NCBI GenBank assembly: GCA_965267505.1
Contig: OZ254081.1
Location: 1,426,001-1,490,000 of the forward strand
Direction: 5' to 3'
DNA: 64,000 nucleotides
From: JANQHS01 sp965267505
Lineage (GTDB): Bacteria > Bacteroidota > Bacteroidia > Cytophagales > CCMP332
This document shows positions 42,834 through 51,266 of this stretch, one piece after another. Each line of letters begins with the position of its first letter. Position 1 is the stretch's first letter. A model generated the notes under the pieces. It was not told the DNA's origin, ran no database searches, and saw only the letters and a program-made list of their open reading frames with translations. The translations under genes and the position numbers were made by a program.

Positions 42834-44659
42834 AACAGAGAATGAGGAAAGTGAGCATTCTCTGCACCAAAAATGAAAAGCAGGGGTTACTTCAGGAACT
42901 TGGAGGCTATGGTCTGATCCATGTTGATGGCCCTGAGGAACATTATCCTGTACCAGAGGAGATTGCTTCTCAGCTTGAATTACTGGATCATATCCAGGAA
43001 GTAATTGAAACAGCTCAAAACCGGGTTGGCGAAGAACTCACTGAGACAGGCTTGGATGTATCCTTTAACCCAAAGTTGTTCAAAGAAAGAATAGATAAGA
43101 TCGAGAAAAAGATCGAAGATCTGAATGGATTGGAGGAAGAGCTAAGAAGGCATGAACATAACCTTGAACCCTGGGGAAATATCCATTGGCTGAAGCTGGG
43201 AGTCCTGGAGCAGTTTGGCGTCAAGGTTCGGTTTTTCTCACTTCCAGAAAAGGAATTCAAAACCCTAAAGCGGGAAAAAGATGAGACCTATCAGCTCAAT
43301 AAGGTCAGAGATCTGATCTATTTCATTGTTTTTGAACATGGAGAAAGGATCCATGTAAGTGCTGATGAAGTTCATCTGCCTAAAAAATCCTTAAGCATAG
43401 TTCGGAAAGAACTGAATGAAACAAGGAAGCAGATCGAGGAATCCTGGAATGAGTTGGCCTCCATGAGTATCTTCCTCAGGGAATTAAACAGAAGAAGGGA
43501 ACAATTGAAAAACCAGGCTTCCTTCCAGATTGCCTCTAATAAAATGACAGCTCTTGGGGAAGAAGGAGGAATCGAATTACTTAATGGTTGGTTCCCGTCG
43601 GAAAAGGAAGAAGAGCTTAGGGCCTCGCTGGAATCGGCAAATAAGACCTTTAGCATTGGGGACCCAGAAATAGGCGATGAGGTACCCGTCAAGCTGAAAA
43701 ATCAAAAGTATAGCTCCTGGTTTGAGGATATCACCAAGCTGTACCAATTGCCTAATTACAGAGAGTTTGACCTTACCCCTTTTATTGGGTTTTTCTATCC
43801 CATTTTCTTCGCCTATTGTCTGGGCGATGCAGGTTATGGGGTCATTTTGACCTTGATAAGCCTGTTTGCAATGAGAAAATTGCAAAAAGGGGATAGGGCT
43901 CCCGCCTATCTGGGTCTTACCCTGGGTTTATCAACCATGGTCATTGGAACTGTGAAGTCCGGGACCTTCTTTGGAATTCCGCTTATTGAAGCCAGTGAAA
44001 TCCCTGTTCTAGGTTATTTCTCAAAATGGGTTTTCATTACAGACGACCAGGATTTTGCTTTTAATGCCTTCAATGTCAGTCTGATGGTAGGCCTGGTTCA
44101 GATCCTGGTCGGAATTGGCCTTTCCATAATGAGGAGAGCAAAATTCATGGGGCCCGGAATGGCTTTGCAACAGGTAGGTAAACTGATCATTGTCGTAAGC
44201 GCAGTCGGTTTATTTCTGGGATCTTACCAGCAAATGGCACCTTTTTCCGGAATCACAAGCTTACTAACCTATTCCCTCATTGCAGGAGTTCTGGTTATGA
44301 TCTTCTTCTACGACCTGAACTTGAGTTTGGGAGCCAGAATGGGTAATGGTGCCTTAGGAGTATTCTTCGTGTTTACAGGCTTGCTTGGAGATGTGTTGTC
44401 CTATATAAGATTATTTGCCCTGGGAGTTAGTTCCTCTATCCTGGGCTTAGTGGTGAACCAGATCGGAGCACCATTATTCGAAGGAGGAATAGTATCCGTG
44501 ATCGGAGGCGTTGTCTTCCTGATCATAGGACATGGATTAAATTTCGCAATCGCCTTGTTGGGGTCAATGATACACCCTTTAAGGCTTACATTTGTAGAGT
44601 TTTATAACAATGCCCAGTTTGAGGGCGGCGGATTAGAATATCAACCTTTAAAAAAGTAG
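42830..44659 (+). CDS. ntpI: V-type ATPase subunit I (a-subunit homologue)
   Basis: 609 residues. The cytoplasmic N-terminal half (about 1-300) is helical with RKVSILCTKNEKQGLLQELG at the start and a coiled-coil region around KERIDKIEKKIEDLNG. The membrane half has about seven helices, with DAGYGVILTLISLF, LLGDVLSYIRLFALGVSSS (conserved Arg that faces the rotor ion site) and a C-terminal HGLNFAIALLGSMIHPLRL segment carrying conserved His/Arg residues. It forms the ion half-channels. Six bases separate it from the K gene. Confidence 0.93.
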   Translation: MKQRMRKVSILCTKNEKQGLLQELGGYGLIHVDGPEEHYPVPEEIASQLELLDHIQEVIETAQNRVGEELTETGLDVSFNPKLFKERIDKIEKKIEDLNGLEEELRRHEHNLEPWGNIHWLKLGVLEQFGVKVRFFSLPEKEFKTLKREKDETYQLNKVRDLIYFIVFEHGERIHVSADEVHLPKKSLSIVRKELNETRKQIEESWNELASMSIFLRELNRRREQLKNQASFQIASNKMTALGEEGGIELLNGWFPSEKEEELRASLESANKTFSIGDPEIGDEVPVKLKNQKYSSWFEDITKLYQLPNYREFDLTPFIGFFYPIFFAYCLGDAGYGVILTLISLFAMRKLQKGDRAPAYLGLTLGLSTMVIGTVKSGTFFGIPLIEASEIPVLGYFSKWVFITDDQDFAFNAFNVSLMVGLVQILVGIGLSIMRRAKFMGPGMALQQVGKLIIVVSAVGLFLGSYQQMAPFSGITSLLTYSLIAGVLVMIFFYDLNLSLGARMGNGALGVFFVFTGLLGDVLSYIRLFALGVSSSILGLVVNQIGAPLFEGGIVSVIGGVVFLIIGHGLNFAIALLGSMIHPLRLTFVEFYNNAQFEGGGLEYQPLKK

Positions 44660-44665
44660 ATCGAT

Positions 44666-45115
44666 ATGGAATCAGCTCTTCTAATTGCTTACATCGGAGT
44701 AGGATTAATGGTTAGCCTTACCGGTACTGGAAGTGCAATAGGAACTGCCCTGGGTGCAATGACCACTGTTGGGGCATTAAGAAAGAATAAAAAAGCATTT
44801 GGATCATATATAGTCCTTTCGGCTTTGCCGGGAACCCAGGGGCTTTATGGTTTTGCCGGATTCTTTATCATGCAGGAGTTATTGGTTCCAGAGATCAGCT
44901 TCCTTCAGGGAGCCGCAGTGCTTGGATCCGGTATTGCTTTAGGCGTAGCGGGTTTGTTTTCCGGGATCTACCAGGGCCGGGTTTGTGCCAATGGGATAGA
45001 TAGCATAGGAAATGGAAATGATGTTTTTGGACAGACCCTGATATTGGCTGTATTCCCTGAACTCTATGCCATTATTGCCTTTGCAGCGACCTTCCTGATC
45101 AAAGGAGCAGTATAA
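44666..45115 (+). CDS. ntpK: V-type ATPase rotor subunit K (probable Na+-binding type)
   Basis: 149 residues with four helices (two hairpins). Only the second hairpin has the ion-binding carboxylate (E132 in VFPELYAII). The five side chains that hold Na+ in E. hirae NtpK (Leu61, Thr64, Gln65, Gln110, Glu139) correspond here to L54, T57, Q58, Q103 and E132, all at a constant offset of seven, within LPGTQGLYGF, IYQGRV and PELYA. Sodium coupling is therefore likely. Last gene of the V-ATPase run. Confidence 0.94.
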   Translation: MESALLIAYIGVGLMVSLTGTGSAIGTALGAMTTVGALRKNKKAFGSYIVLSALPGTQGLYGFAGFFIMQELLVPEISFLQGAAVLGSGIALGVAGLFSGIYQGRVCANGIDSIGNGNDVFGQTLILAVFPELYAIIAFAATFLIKGAV

Positions 45116-45159
45116 AATAAGGACGCTTTTTGGGCGTTATCTAACAACATCTCTGGGGA

Positions 45160-46041
45160 ATGCGCATCCTGTTTATTTTCCTGATCCTGTTATTATTCAG
45201 CCTTGAGGGCAGCCATGCTCAAAAGAAGGGTAAGGTCTTTATATCCGAGGACACCAAACCCACCCTTGATCTGAATCCTGAAGAAGAGGAGGAGGAAGAG
45301 GAAAAAAAGAAAAAGAAAAGGAAGAAAAAGACCTTTTACGGATATAAGACCAGAAGGGCCTTTACCCCTCAGGTTACACGTGGAAGGAAAACCATCATTG
45401 AGACCTTTTATGTGCTCAAAACCTACGATCAACCCGATCCCTATGTCAAGGAGATCTATTACTACGATGTAAGAAAGAAAAAACTAAAGACGGCCCGGGC
45501 CAATAAAGTTGTCAATGACCCCAAGATCATGAGGATTCTGCATGGTCCCTATCAAAGGATGGTCAACAAGACCATCGTGGAAAGCGGAATCTTTTACTTG
45601 GGCAGTAAGCACGGGAGATGGGAGATGTACAACCTGGATTCAGCGATGGTAGACAAGCAGATATTCTATAAGGGCTGGCCCCAGGAATCTGAGATCAGCT
45701 ATTATGATATAGAAAGAACCCAGGTGAAAGAAGTGGTGCCTGTAAAATGGGGAGAGAGGAGTGGGGATTATGTCTTCTTTAACTCCAACGGCACCTTAAG
45801 GATCACAGGTAAGTTTGCTCATGATAAAAGAATAGGTAAATGGAGGCTTTATCATGCTGATATTCAGAAAAGACATATGGAGGTTCAATATGCCAAGAAC
45901 CCCTACATCAAGGATCATAAACCTTTGGTTCTGAGAGAATGGGATCGAAATGGAAAGCAGGTTTATGATTACCGAAAGAGCAAAGAACCCAGATTTTTCG
46001 ACGAGGAAGACCTGAAAAAATTACAGGCTAAAAAACAATAG
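45160..46041 (+). CDS. Secreted YwqK/MORN-like repeat protein with charged block
   Basis: 293 residues with a signal peptide (MRILFIFLILLLFSLEGSHA/Q). Residues about 40-57 form a striking charge block: eight Glu in a row followed by a Lys/Arg run. The rest has repeats of the YwqK/MORN type: IFYLGSKHGRWEMYN, KWGERSGDYVFFNSNG, GKFAHDKRIGKWRLYH. Such proteins are frequent in Bacteroidota with no firm role. It begins 44 bases after the V-ATPase K gene and may be its operon tail or independent. Confidence 0.7.
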   Translation: MRILFIFLILLLFSLEGSHAQKKGKVFISEDTKPTLDLNPEEEEEEEEKKKKKRKKKTFYGYKTRRAFTPQVTRGRKTIIETFYVLKTYDQPDPYVKEIYYYDVRKKKLKTARANKVVNDPKIMRILHGPYQRMVNKTIVESGIFYLGSKHGRWEMYNLDSAMVDKQIFYKGWPQESEISYYDIERTQVKEVVPVKWGERSGDYVFFNSNGTLRITGKFAHDKRIGKWRLYHADIQKRHMEVQYAKNPYIKDHKPLVLREWDRNGKQVYDYRKSKEPRFFDEEDLKKLQAKKQ

Positions 46042-46042
46042 T

Positions 46043-46825
46043 ATGAAATTTCCTCTTTATCAGGTTGACGCCTTTGGTGATGGTCTTTTTTCAGGAAACC
46101 CAGCTTGTGTCTGTCCACTAGATACCTGGCTTGATGATGACATTCTTCAGAAAATAGCCGCCGAAAATAATGTTCCCGAAACTGCATTCTTTGTGAGAGA
46201 AGGAGAAGGCTTCAAACTAAGGTGGTTCACGCCGAAAACGGAGATACATCTTTGCGGTCACGCTACATTGGCTTCAGCTCATGTCCTTTGGGAGCATATG
46301 GACCTAAAAGATCCAATAATTCATTTTGACTCCATGAGCGGACCATTGCAAGTCAGCAGAAATTCAGAAAAGATGGTCCTGGATTTTCCTGCCCAGCACA
46401 TGGATCATGCGGAAATTGATGAAAATGTGATTAAGGGGATTGGCGTCCTACCCACGGAAGGGTACAAAACGGATTATCTATTCCTGGTTTTCAACGATGA
46501 AGACCAGATTCTAAATATGGAGCCAGATTTTGAAGCTCTGGCCAAAGCTCCCTGGAAAGGATACCTCGTTACTTCCAGGTCCAAGACGGTAGATTTTGTT
46601 TACAGGTTCTTCGCTCCAAAGCTTGGAATACCGGAAGACCCCGCCACCGGGTCTGCTCAAACATTACTTCTACCCTACTGGACCGATCGTATGGCAAAGA
46701 CCAGCTTTAAGTCCATTCAGTTATCTGAACGTCGGGGTTATTTTGAAAGTGAGATCAAAGGGGAAAGGATCTTGATAGGGGGTACTGCGGTGACCTATTC
46801 GGAAGGCTTTCTTAATCTTCAATAG
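46043..46825 (+). CDS. PhzF family isomerase/epimerase
   Basis: 260 residues, typical for the family. Signatures: YQVDAFGDGLFSGNPACVC, the catalytic-Glu region NNVPETAFFV (E at about 47), LRWFTPKTEIHLCGHATLAS and AFAPKLGIPEDPATGSAQT-like text (RFFAPKLGIPEDPATGSA). Two diaminopimelate-epimerase-like halves are present. The physiological substrate of most bacteroidete PhzF homologues is unknown; a phenazine pathway is not encoded here. It follows the preceding gene by one base and overlaps the convergent lycopene cyclase gene by 14 bases. Confidence 0.9.
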   Translation: MKFPLYQVDAFGDGLFSGNPACVCPLDTWLDDDILQKIAAENNVPETAFFVREGEGFKLRWFTPKTEIHLCGHATLASAHVLWEHMDLKDPIIHFDSMSGPLQVSRNSEKMVLDFPAQHMDHAEIDENVIKGIGVLPTEGYKTDYLFLVFNDEDQILNMEPDFEALAKAPWKGYLVTSRSKTVDFVYRFFAPKLGIPEDPATGSAQTLLLPYWTDRMAKTSFKSIQLSERRGYFESEIKGERILIGGTAVTYSEGFLNLQ

Positions 46826-47510
46826 TTCCTTTTCTAAAGCTTTCAAGCAATCCCACATTCATTCCGATAAGCAGAAATCCATAAAAGGTGTCTTCTACCG
46901 GAATGGTGATCATGCGGAGCCCCATATTCTCCTCATCATTATACCAAACAATGGGCTCTTCAAGGCCGAATCCGGTTAAAACACCATTGGACATGAAAAA
47001 GGGAATTAGGCAAAAAGCATAAGCAATATAGAGCCGACCAAGGAATTTCCACTTGAATACAAATTGGGCCAGGCCGATGAACACCAGGTTCAAAAAGAAC
47101 GTCACTCCGGTATACCAGTGATTCCAGAAGAACATCAGCAATACCGTAAGGGCCATCATTAAGGTCAAACTGATCCTTCGGGTGGTGCCTGGAGAAAGAT
47201 CCCAGGAACTAAGATTGTTTACCGATTCATAAATGAATACACATGAGTATGGAACGAGAATAAAAAAAAGCCATTCCTCGATTGGAAGATTCCACAAATA
47301 GATCCCGGCCAGGTAATCCGGGTTGAAGCCCCATACTCCCATGTTGGTGAAGGCAACATCCCAGGGAATGAAAAGCAACATTACTATCAGAAATGAAGGA
47401 ATGAGATATTTCCAATTCCGATAAAAGGAAATGGGCTTGTAAAAACTACCTCCAAGTGGAAAGGAGATAATTAGGATATCAATAAGTAAGTAGAGGTAGT
47501 GAGGGTTCAA
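46812..47510 (-). CDS. crtYcd: Lycopene cyclase, fused CrtYcd type
   Basis: 232 residues, start codon TTG at 47510; no in-frame ATG is close, and MNPHYLYLLIDILIISFP matches the normal start of the family. Six to seven membrane helices form two related halves, each with the PxE(E/D) motif: NLPIEEWLFFIL at about 75 and TIPVEDTFYGFLL at about 208. This is the fused form of the heterodimeric cyclase, making beta-carotene from lycopene. It is the last gene of the operon and starts five bases after the crtZ stop. Confidence 0.88.
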   Translation of the reverse strand: MNPHYLYLLIDILIISFPLGGSFYKPISFYRNWKYLIPSFLIVMLLFIPWDVAFTNMGVWGFNPDYLAGIYLWNLPIEEWLFFILVPYSCVFIYESVNNLSSWDLSPGTTRRISLTLMMALTVLLMFFWNHWYTGVTFFLNLVFIGLAQFVFKWKFLGRLYIAYAFCLIPFFMSNGVLTGFGLEEPIVWYNDEENMGLRMITIPVEDTFYGFLLIGMNVGLLESFRKGTIED

Positions 47511-47515
47511 AAGGA

Positions 47516-47977
47516 TTATCCTTTTCTACGGGCTTCCATAAAATACTTCCAGGGAACCCAGAGCATCCCAAAACATTCCCCCTCTTCCTTACCAAGGTGT
47601 TTATGATGTACCTTATGTGCTTTTCTCAGGCCCTTGAAGTAAGAATTGTCGGTCCGGGTAAAAAGCTTGAACCTCTGGTGAATGAAAATATCATGAACAA
47701 AGAAATAGGCAAATCCATAGGCCATGATCCCAAGACCCAGGTAAAATCTGGGGTCCCATCCATTCATTGAACCTAAAAGAATCAGCAAGAAACTAGGGAT
47801 CGCAAAAACCAAGAAGAACCTGTCATTCTTTTGAAATGGGCCATATCCAGGTTGGTGATGATCTTCGTGCCATTTCCACAAAAATCCATGCATCACATAT
47901 TTATGGGTCATCCAGGTCACCCCTTCCATCAACAGGAAGGTAGCAAGGGTTATCGATAATCCGAGAAAGGGATTCAT
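47516..47977 (-). CDS. crtZ: Beta-carotene hydroxylase CrtZ
   Basis: 153 residues from the ATG at 47977, which overlaps the stop of the upstream gene (TGATG); a GTG one codon earlier is possible. Four histidine clusters typical of the fatty-acid-hydroxylase fold are present: HKYVMHGFLW, HEDHHQP, HDIFIHQR and HKVHHKHLG. Three to four membrane helices. It hydroxylates beta-carotene to zeaxanthin using a di-iron site. No ketolase gene is nearby, so zeaxanthin is the expected end product. Confidence 0.93.
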   Translation of the reverse strand: MNPFLGLSITLATFLLMEGVTWMTHKYVMHGFLWKWHEDHHQPGYGPFQKNDRFFLVFAIPSFLLILLGSMNGWDPRFYLGLGIMAYGFAYFFVHDIFIHQRFKLFTRTDNSYFKGLRKAHKVHHKHLGKEEGECFGMLWVPWKYFMEARRKG

Positions 47978-48435
47978 CACTTAAAAATTTCTTCCAGGAC
48001 TTTCTTTCTATGAACAAATATCTTGTCAATCTTAGATGATATCAAGATTCGATTCATCATTCGTCCTATCCAACCCAATGGAATGGAATAGCTCAGACGA
48101 TCATACATCCTGATCCCATTTCCTTCAACTGAAAACCAATGCTCATGGTGCCAAAGGCTATAGGGTCCAGAAAGTTGGAGATCGATAAAATACTTTTCTT
48201 TCTCCACGGCCAGGATTCTTGTTACCCAGCTGGTCCGATATCCTTTTAACGGGGAGACTCGGTACTCGATCAATTGCCCTTCATATATATCAGGAGAAAG
48301 GTTTTTGGTCCTGATCGAAAAATCCATTTCCGAAGGAGTGATCCTTTTCAAATTCCTGGGATCACTGAAAAATTTCCAGGCTTCAGGAAGGGTGGTTGGC
48401 AACCATTGGGTGAATTCTTTTTGATAGATCTTCAT
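47977..48435 (-). CDS. SRPBCC-fold protein of the carotenoid operon
   Basis: 152 residues from the ATG at 48435 (MKIYQKEFTQWLPTTLPEAW), which overlaps the idi stop (ATGA); an earlier in-frame start at 48489 would lie inside idi. The sequence follows the START/SRPBCC pattern: WKFFSDPRNLKRITPSEMDF, LIEYRVSPLKGYRTSWVTRI and RLSYSIPLGWIGRMMNRI. This fold binds hydrophobic ligands, so a carotenoid-binding or enzyme-assisting role is an attractive inference; similar genes recur in bacteroidete crt clusters. No catalytic motif. Confidence 0.82.
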   Translation of the reverse strand: MKIYQKEFTQWLPTTLPEAWKFFSDPRNLKRITPSEMDFSIRTKNLSPDIYEGQLIEYRVSPLKGYRTSWVTRILAVEKEKYFIDLQLSGPYSLWHHEHWFSVEGNGIRMYDRLSYSIPLGWIGRMMNRILISSKIDKIFVHRKKVLEEIFK

Positions 48436-48953
48436 GCGATTGGACTTAGCTTCTCTAAAGAGATCTTTTGCTGGATATGCTTGAACCATGGGGAGAATTC
48501 CTCTGGCTTTTCATTCATCCATTCATTCAATTCTTCGATCCCAACCAATTTCAGGTCTTCGATCTCATTGGGATCTGGATTAGGGTCTTCCCAATAGGTT
48601 CCTGTAAAAACATGGTCTAATTCATGTTCCCAAAGGCCGTTTTCCATGTCAAAATTGTATTTGGTCTTGAAAAGGAATCTTGCCGTGCAATCCATACCCA
48701 ACTCTTCTTTAACCCTCCTTTTAACCGCATCCTCCAGTTTTTCTCCCGGCCTTGGATGACTACAACATGCATTTGACCAAAGTCCTCCTCCATGGTATTT
48801 GCTTAAAGCTCTCCTCTGAAGCAGCATTTTTCCTTCATGGTTAAAAAGCACGATTGAGAAAGCACGGTGAAGTAAGCCAGCACGATGAGCTTCCTGCTTT
48901 TCAGCAAGTCCGATCTGGATATCCCTCTCGTTTACGAGCACTACTCTTTCCAT
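48432..48953 (-). CDS. idi: Isopentenyl-diphosphate delta-isomerase (type 1)
   Basis: 173 residues. Nudix-type enzyme with HRAGLLHRAFSIVLFNHEGK, the catalytic Cys region WSNACCSHPRPGEKLEDAVK, the Nudix-like RRVKEELGMDC and the conserved Glu region EHELDHVFTG. It interconverts IPP and DMAPP to feed carotenoid synthesis. The start overlaps the last base of the crtB stop (TAATG), and the stop overlaps the next start (ATGA), so it is translated as part of the operon. Confidence 0.94.
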   Translation of the reverse strand: MERVVLVNERDIQIGLAEKQEAHRAGLLHRAFSIVLFNHEGKMLLQRRALSKYHGGGLWSNACCSHPRPGEKLEDAVKRRVKEELGMDCTARFLFKTKYNFDMENGLWEHELDHVFTGTYWEDPNPDPNEIEDLKLVGIEELNEWMNEKPEEFSPWFKHIQQKISLEKLSPIA

Positions 48954-49789
48954 TAGATCAATCCCATTTGATTCCTGATATAGCTTTCCGCAAGGATCAT
49001 CACCTTGCGATTATTCGGGATTCGTATTCTTCTTTCCTGTACTTCCGTTGCTTGGGTCTTTTGGATCTTGTTGAATAAGGAACGGTAGTAGATGTAGGAA
49101 AGATACACCCCAAACCTTGCTCTTTTTGGCAACCTCATTATCCCTGTGAAAGCATGTTTAAAATCCTCCTCAATATCAGCTTCGATCTGCTCCTTCACAT
49201 CTTTGGTAAAGCCGGAAAACTTCATTTGAGGAAAATACTTCCGCCCCAATTGAATTGAATCCTGACTGAGATCTCTCAAGAAATTCACTTTCTGAAATGC
49301 CGAACCCAGTGACATAGCAAAAGGCTTCAGCTCTTGGTATCTACTCTCATCCCCATCGACAAATACCTTAAGACACATCAGGCCCACTACCTGCGCTGAA
49401 CCGTGAATGTACTCCTGAAAACTTGCCAGATCGTGATCATCATAGCTGAGATCCATTTCCATGCTTTTAAGAAACTCATCTACCAACTCCAGGTCGATGT
49501 TATACTTGTTGACAGTTTCCTGAAAACTATTCAATACTGGATTTGTGCTTATGCCCCTTTCAATTGCCTGATGGGTTTGATCCCAGAATTCGGAAAGGAG
49601 ATCTTTTTTGTCATACTCATGGAAAGTGTCAACGATCTCATCGGCTACTCTCACAAAGCCATAAATGTTATATATAGGTCTCCTCAGCTCTTTATGGAGC
49701 AACCTGATCCCCATTGAAAAGGATGTGCTATATGTCCTCGTTATTTTCTTTGAGGACTCGTAGGAGATCTGATCGTACAGTTTCTTCAT
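48953..49789 (-). CDS. crtB: Phytoene synthase CrtB
   Basis: 278 residues with both Asp-rich motifs of squalene/phytoene synthases: FVRVADEIVDTFHEYD near 50 and NFLRDLSQDSIQLGRKYF near 170. Also SYESSKKITRTYSTSFSMGI at the start, where the substrate-contact region is found. It joins two GGPP molecules into phytoene. No GGPP synthase gene is in the window, so that enzyme must be elsewhere. One base separates it from the crtI stop. Confidence 0.94.
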   Translation of the reverse strand: MKKLYDQISYESSKKITRTYSTSFSMGIRLLHKELRRPIYNIYGFVRVADEIVDTFHEYDKKDLLSEFWDQTHQAIERGISTNPVLNSFQETVNKYNIDLELVDEFLKSMEMDLSYDDHDLASFQEYIHGSAQVVGLMCLKVFVDGDESRYQELKPFAMSLGSAFQKVNFLRDLSQDSIQLGRKYFPQMKFSGFTKDVKEQIEADIEEDFKHAFTGIMRLPKRARFGVYLSYIYYRSLFNKIQKTQATEVQERRIRIPNNRKVMILAESYIRNQMGLI

Positions 49790-49790
49790 T

Positions 49791-51266
49791 TTAGCCGATT
49801 AATAGTTGGTTGACTTCGTTCGCTGCGATCTTTCCTGAGATCAAGGAAGGCGGAACACCCGGTCCTGGGACGGTTAGTTGGCCGGTATACACAAGATTCT
49901 TGATCTTCTTACTTTTCATTTTTGGTTTAAGAGGTCCTGTTTGCCTAAGAGTATTTGCTAGCCCATATGCATTCCCTTTGAACGAATGGTAGTCTTTAGA
50001 GAAGTCGTCCAGACCATAGCTTTTCTTAAAAACTACATGTTTTAAGACCTCTTGCCCGGTTAGCTCTTCCAAACGTGACATGATCAATTTGAAACAGGCT
50101 TCTCTTTTTTCCGGACTGTCTTCAAGGCCCGGTGCAAGAGGTACCAATATGGTTAAGTTCTCTTTGCCCTCAGGTGCCACAGCCGGATCAGTCAAAGAAG
50201 GAGCACTTACGTAAAACAACGGGGCCTTCGGCCATTGAGGCCTATCGTAAATATCTGCAGCATGAACTGCAAAATCAGTGTCAAAAAAGAGATTGTGATG
50301 CTGGAGTCCTTTTAATTTTTTTTCTACCCCTAAATAAAAAAGCAAGGCACTAGGTGCTAATGTCCTCTTTTGCCAATAATTATCAGTATAGGTCCTGGCT
50401 TCTTTAGGTAAAAGTTTTTGCTCGATAAAATGATAGTCAGCACCACCTATTACAGCATCAGATGAGTAGAGGTCCTTATTTGACTGCACGGATTGAATTC
50501 TGCCACGGTCTATTTGAAACCCTTTGACCTCCTCCGAAGTACGGATTTCTCCTCCCAGATCAAGAAATAATTTCCTCATGCTCTGCACCACCGAACCCAT
50601 GCCACCCATAGGGTACCAGGTACCCAGTTTTAAATCTGCAAAGTTCATGAGGCTGTAAAGAGCTGGTGTGTTTTGGGGCTTTGCTCCAAGAAAAAGAACT
50701 GGGAACTCAAGTATGCTGATAAGCTTCGGATCTCTGAAAAATTTCTTAATGTGCTTGGTAATCGATGAAAAGACCTGATTTTTAAACAGGCCCTGGATCA
50801 AGTCTGTACTCAGGTATTCTACGAAGGTATCGCCTGTTTGATAAACCATCTTATCCATACCCAAGCGATATTTCCTTTCAGCCTCGGCCATGTACGTTTC
50901 CAATTTCTTTCTCCCTCCTTGTTCAACAGATTCAAAGAGGTCAAGTACTCCATCCCAATCTCCCGGCACATCGATTATTTCGTCTTTAGAGAAAAATACC
51001 CTGTAGGAAGGATCCAGTCTTAGCAGATCGTACTGGTCTGCAACTTTCGCCGAAAAATCTTCGAAGAAGCTTTCAAAAACCTCAGGCATCCAATACCAGG
51101 AAGGTCCCATATCAAAGCGGAACCCATCAGATTCCAGGATCCGCGCACGGCCACCAACCTGATCGTTTTTTTCTAACAAAACGACCTCATGGCCACTCTT
51201 TGCAAGGTAGCTGGCACTAGCCAGTCCTGCAAAACCACCTCCTATAACTGTAACCTTGGAGCTCAA
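49791..51266 (-). CDS. crtI: Phytoene desaturase CrtI
   Basis: 491 residues. The FAD-binding Rossmann motif VIGGGFAGLASASYLAKSG lies at the very N-terminus, followed by LLEKNDQVGGRARI, and near the C-terminus LVYTGQLTVPGPGVPPSLIS, typical of CrtI. It converts phytoene to lycopene. The start is TTG, placed in the sequence TTGA so that it overlaps the stop of the sigma gene. No ATG fits the expected N-terminus. Translation is thus likely dependent on the sigma gene. Confidence 0.94.
   Translation of the reverse strand: MSSKVTVIGGGFAGLASASYLAKSGHEVVLLEKNDQVGGRARILESDGFRFDMGPSWYWMPEVFESFFEDFSAKVADQYDLLRLDPSYRVFFSKDEIIDVPGDWDGVLDLFESVEQGGRKKLETYMAEAERKYRLGMDKMVYQTGDTFVEYLSTDLIQGLFKNQVFSSITKHIKKFFRDPKLISILEFPVLFLGAKPQNTPALYSLMNFADLKLGTWYPMGGMGSVVQSMRKLFLDLGGEIRTSEEVKGFQIDRGRIQSVQSNKDLYSSDAVIGGADYHFIEQKLLPKEARTYTDNYWQKRTLAPSALLFYLGVEKKLKGLQHHNLFFDTDFAVHAADIYDRPQWPKAPLFYVSAPSLTDPAVAPEGKENLTILVPLAPGLEDSPEKREACFKLIMSRLEELTGQEVLKHVVFKKSYGLDDFSKDYHSFKGNAYGLANTLRQTGPLKPKMKSKKIKNLVYTGQLTVPGPGVPPSLISGKIAANEVNQLLIG

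Noticed and set aside
45118..45145. GACGC / GCGTT inverted repeat after the V-ATPase K gene
   Set aside because: Five pairs including a G-T wobble, and no T-run after the stem; too weak to call a terminator.
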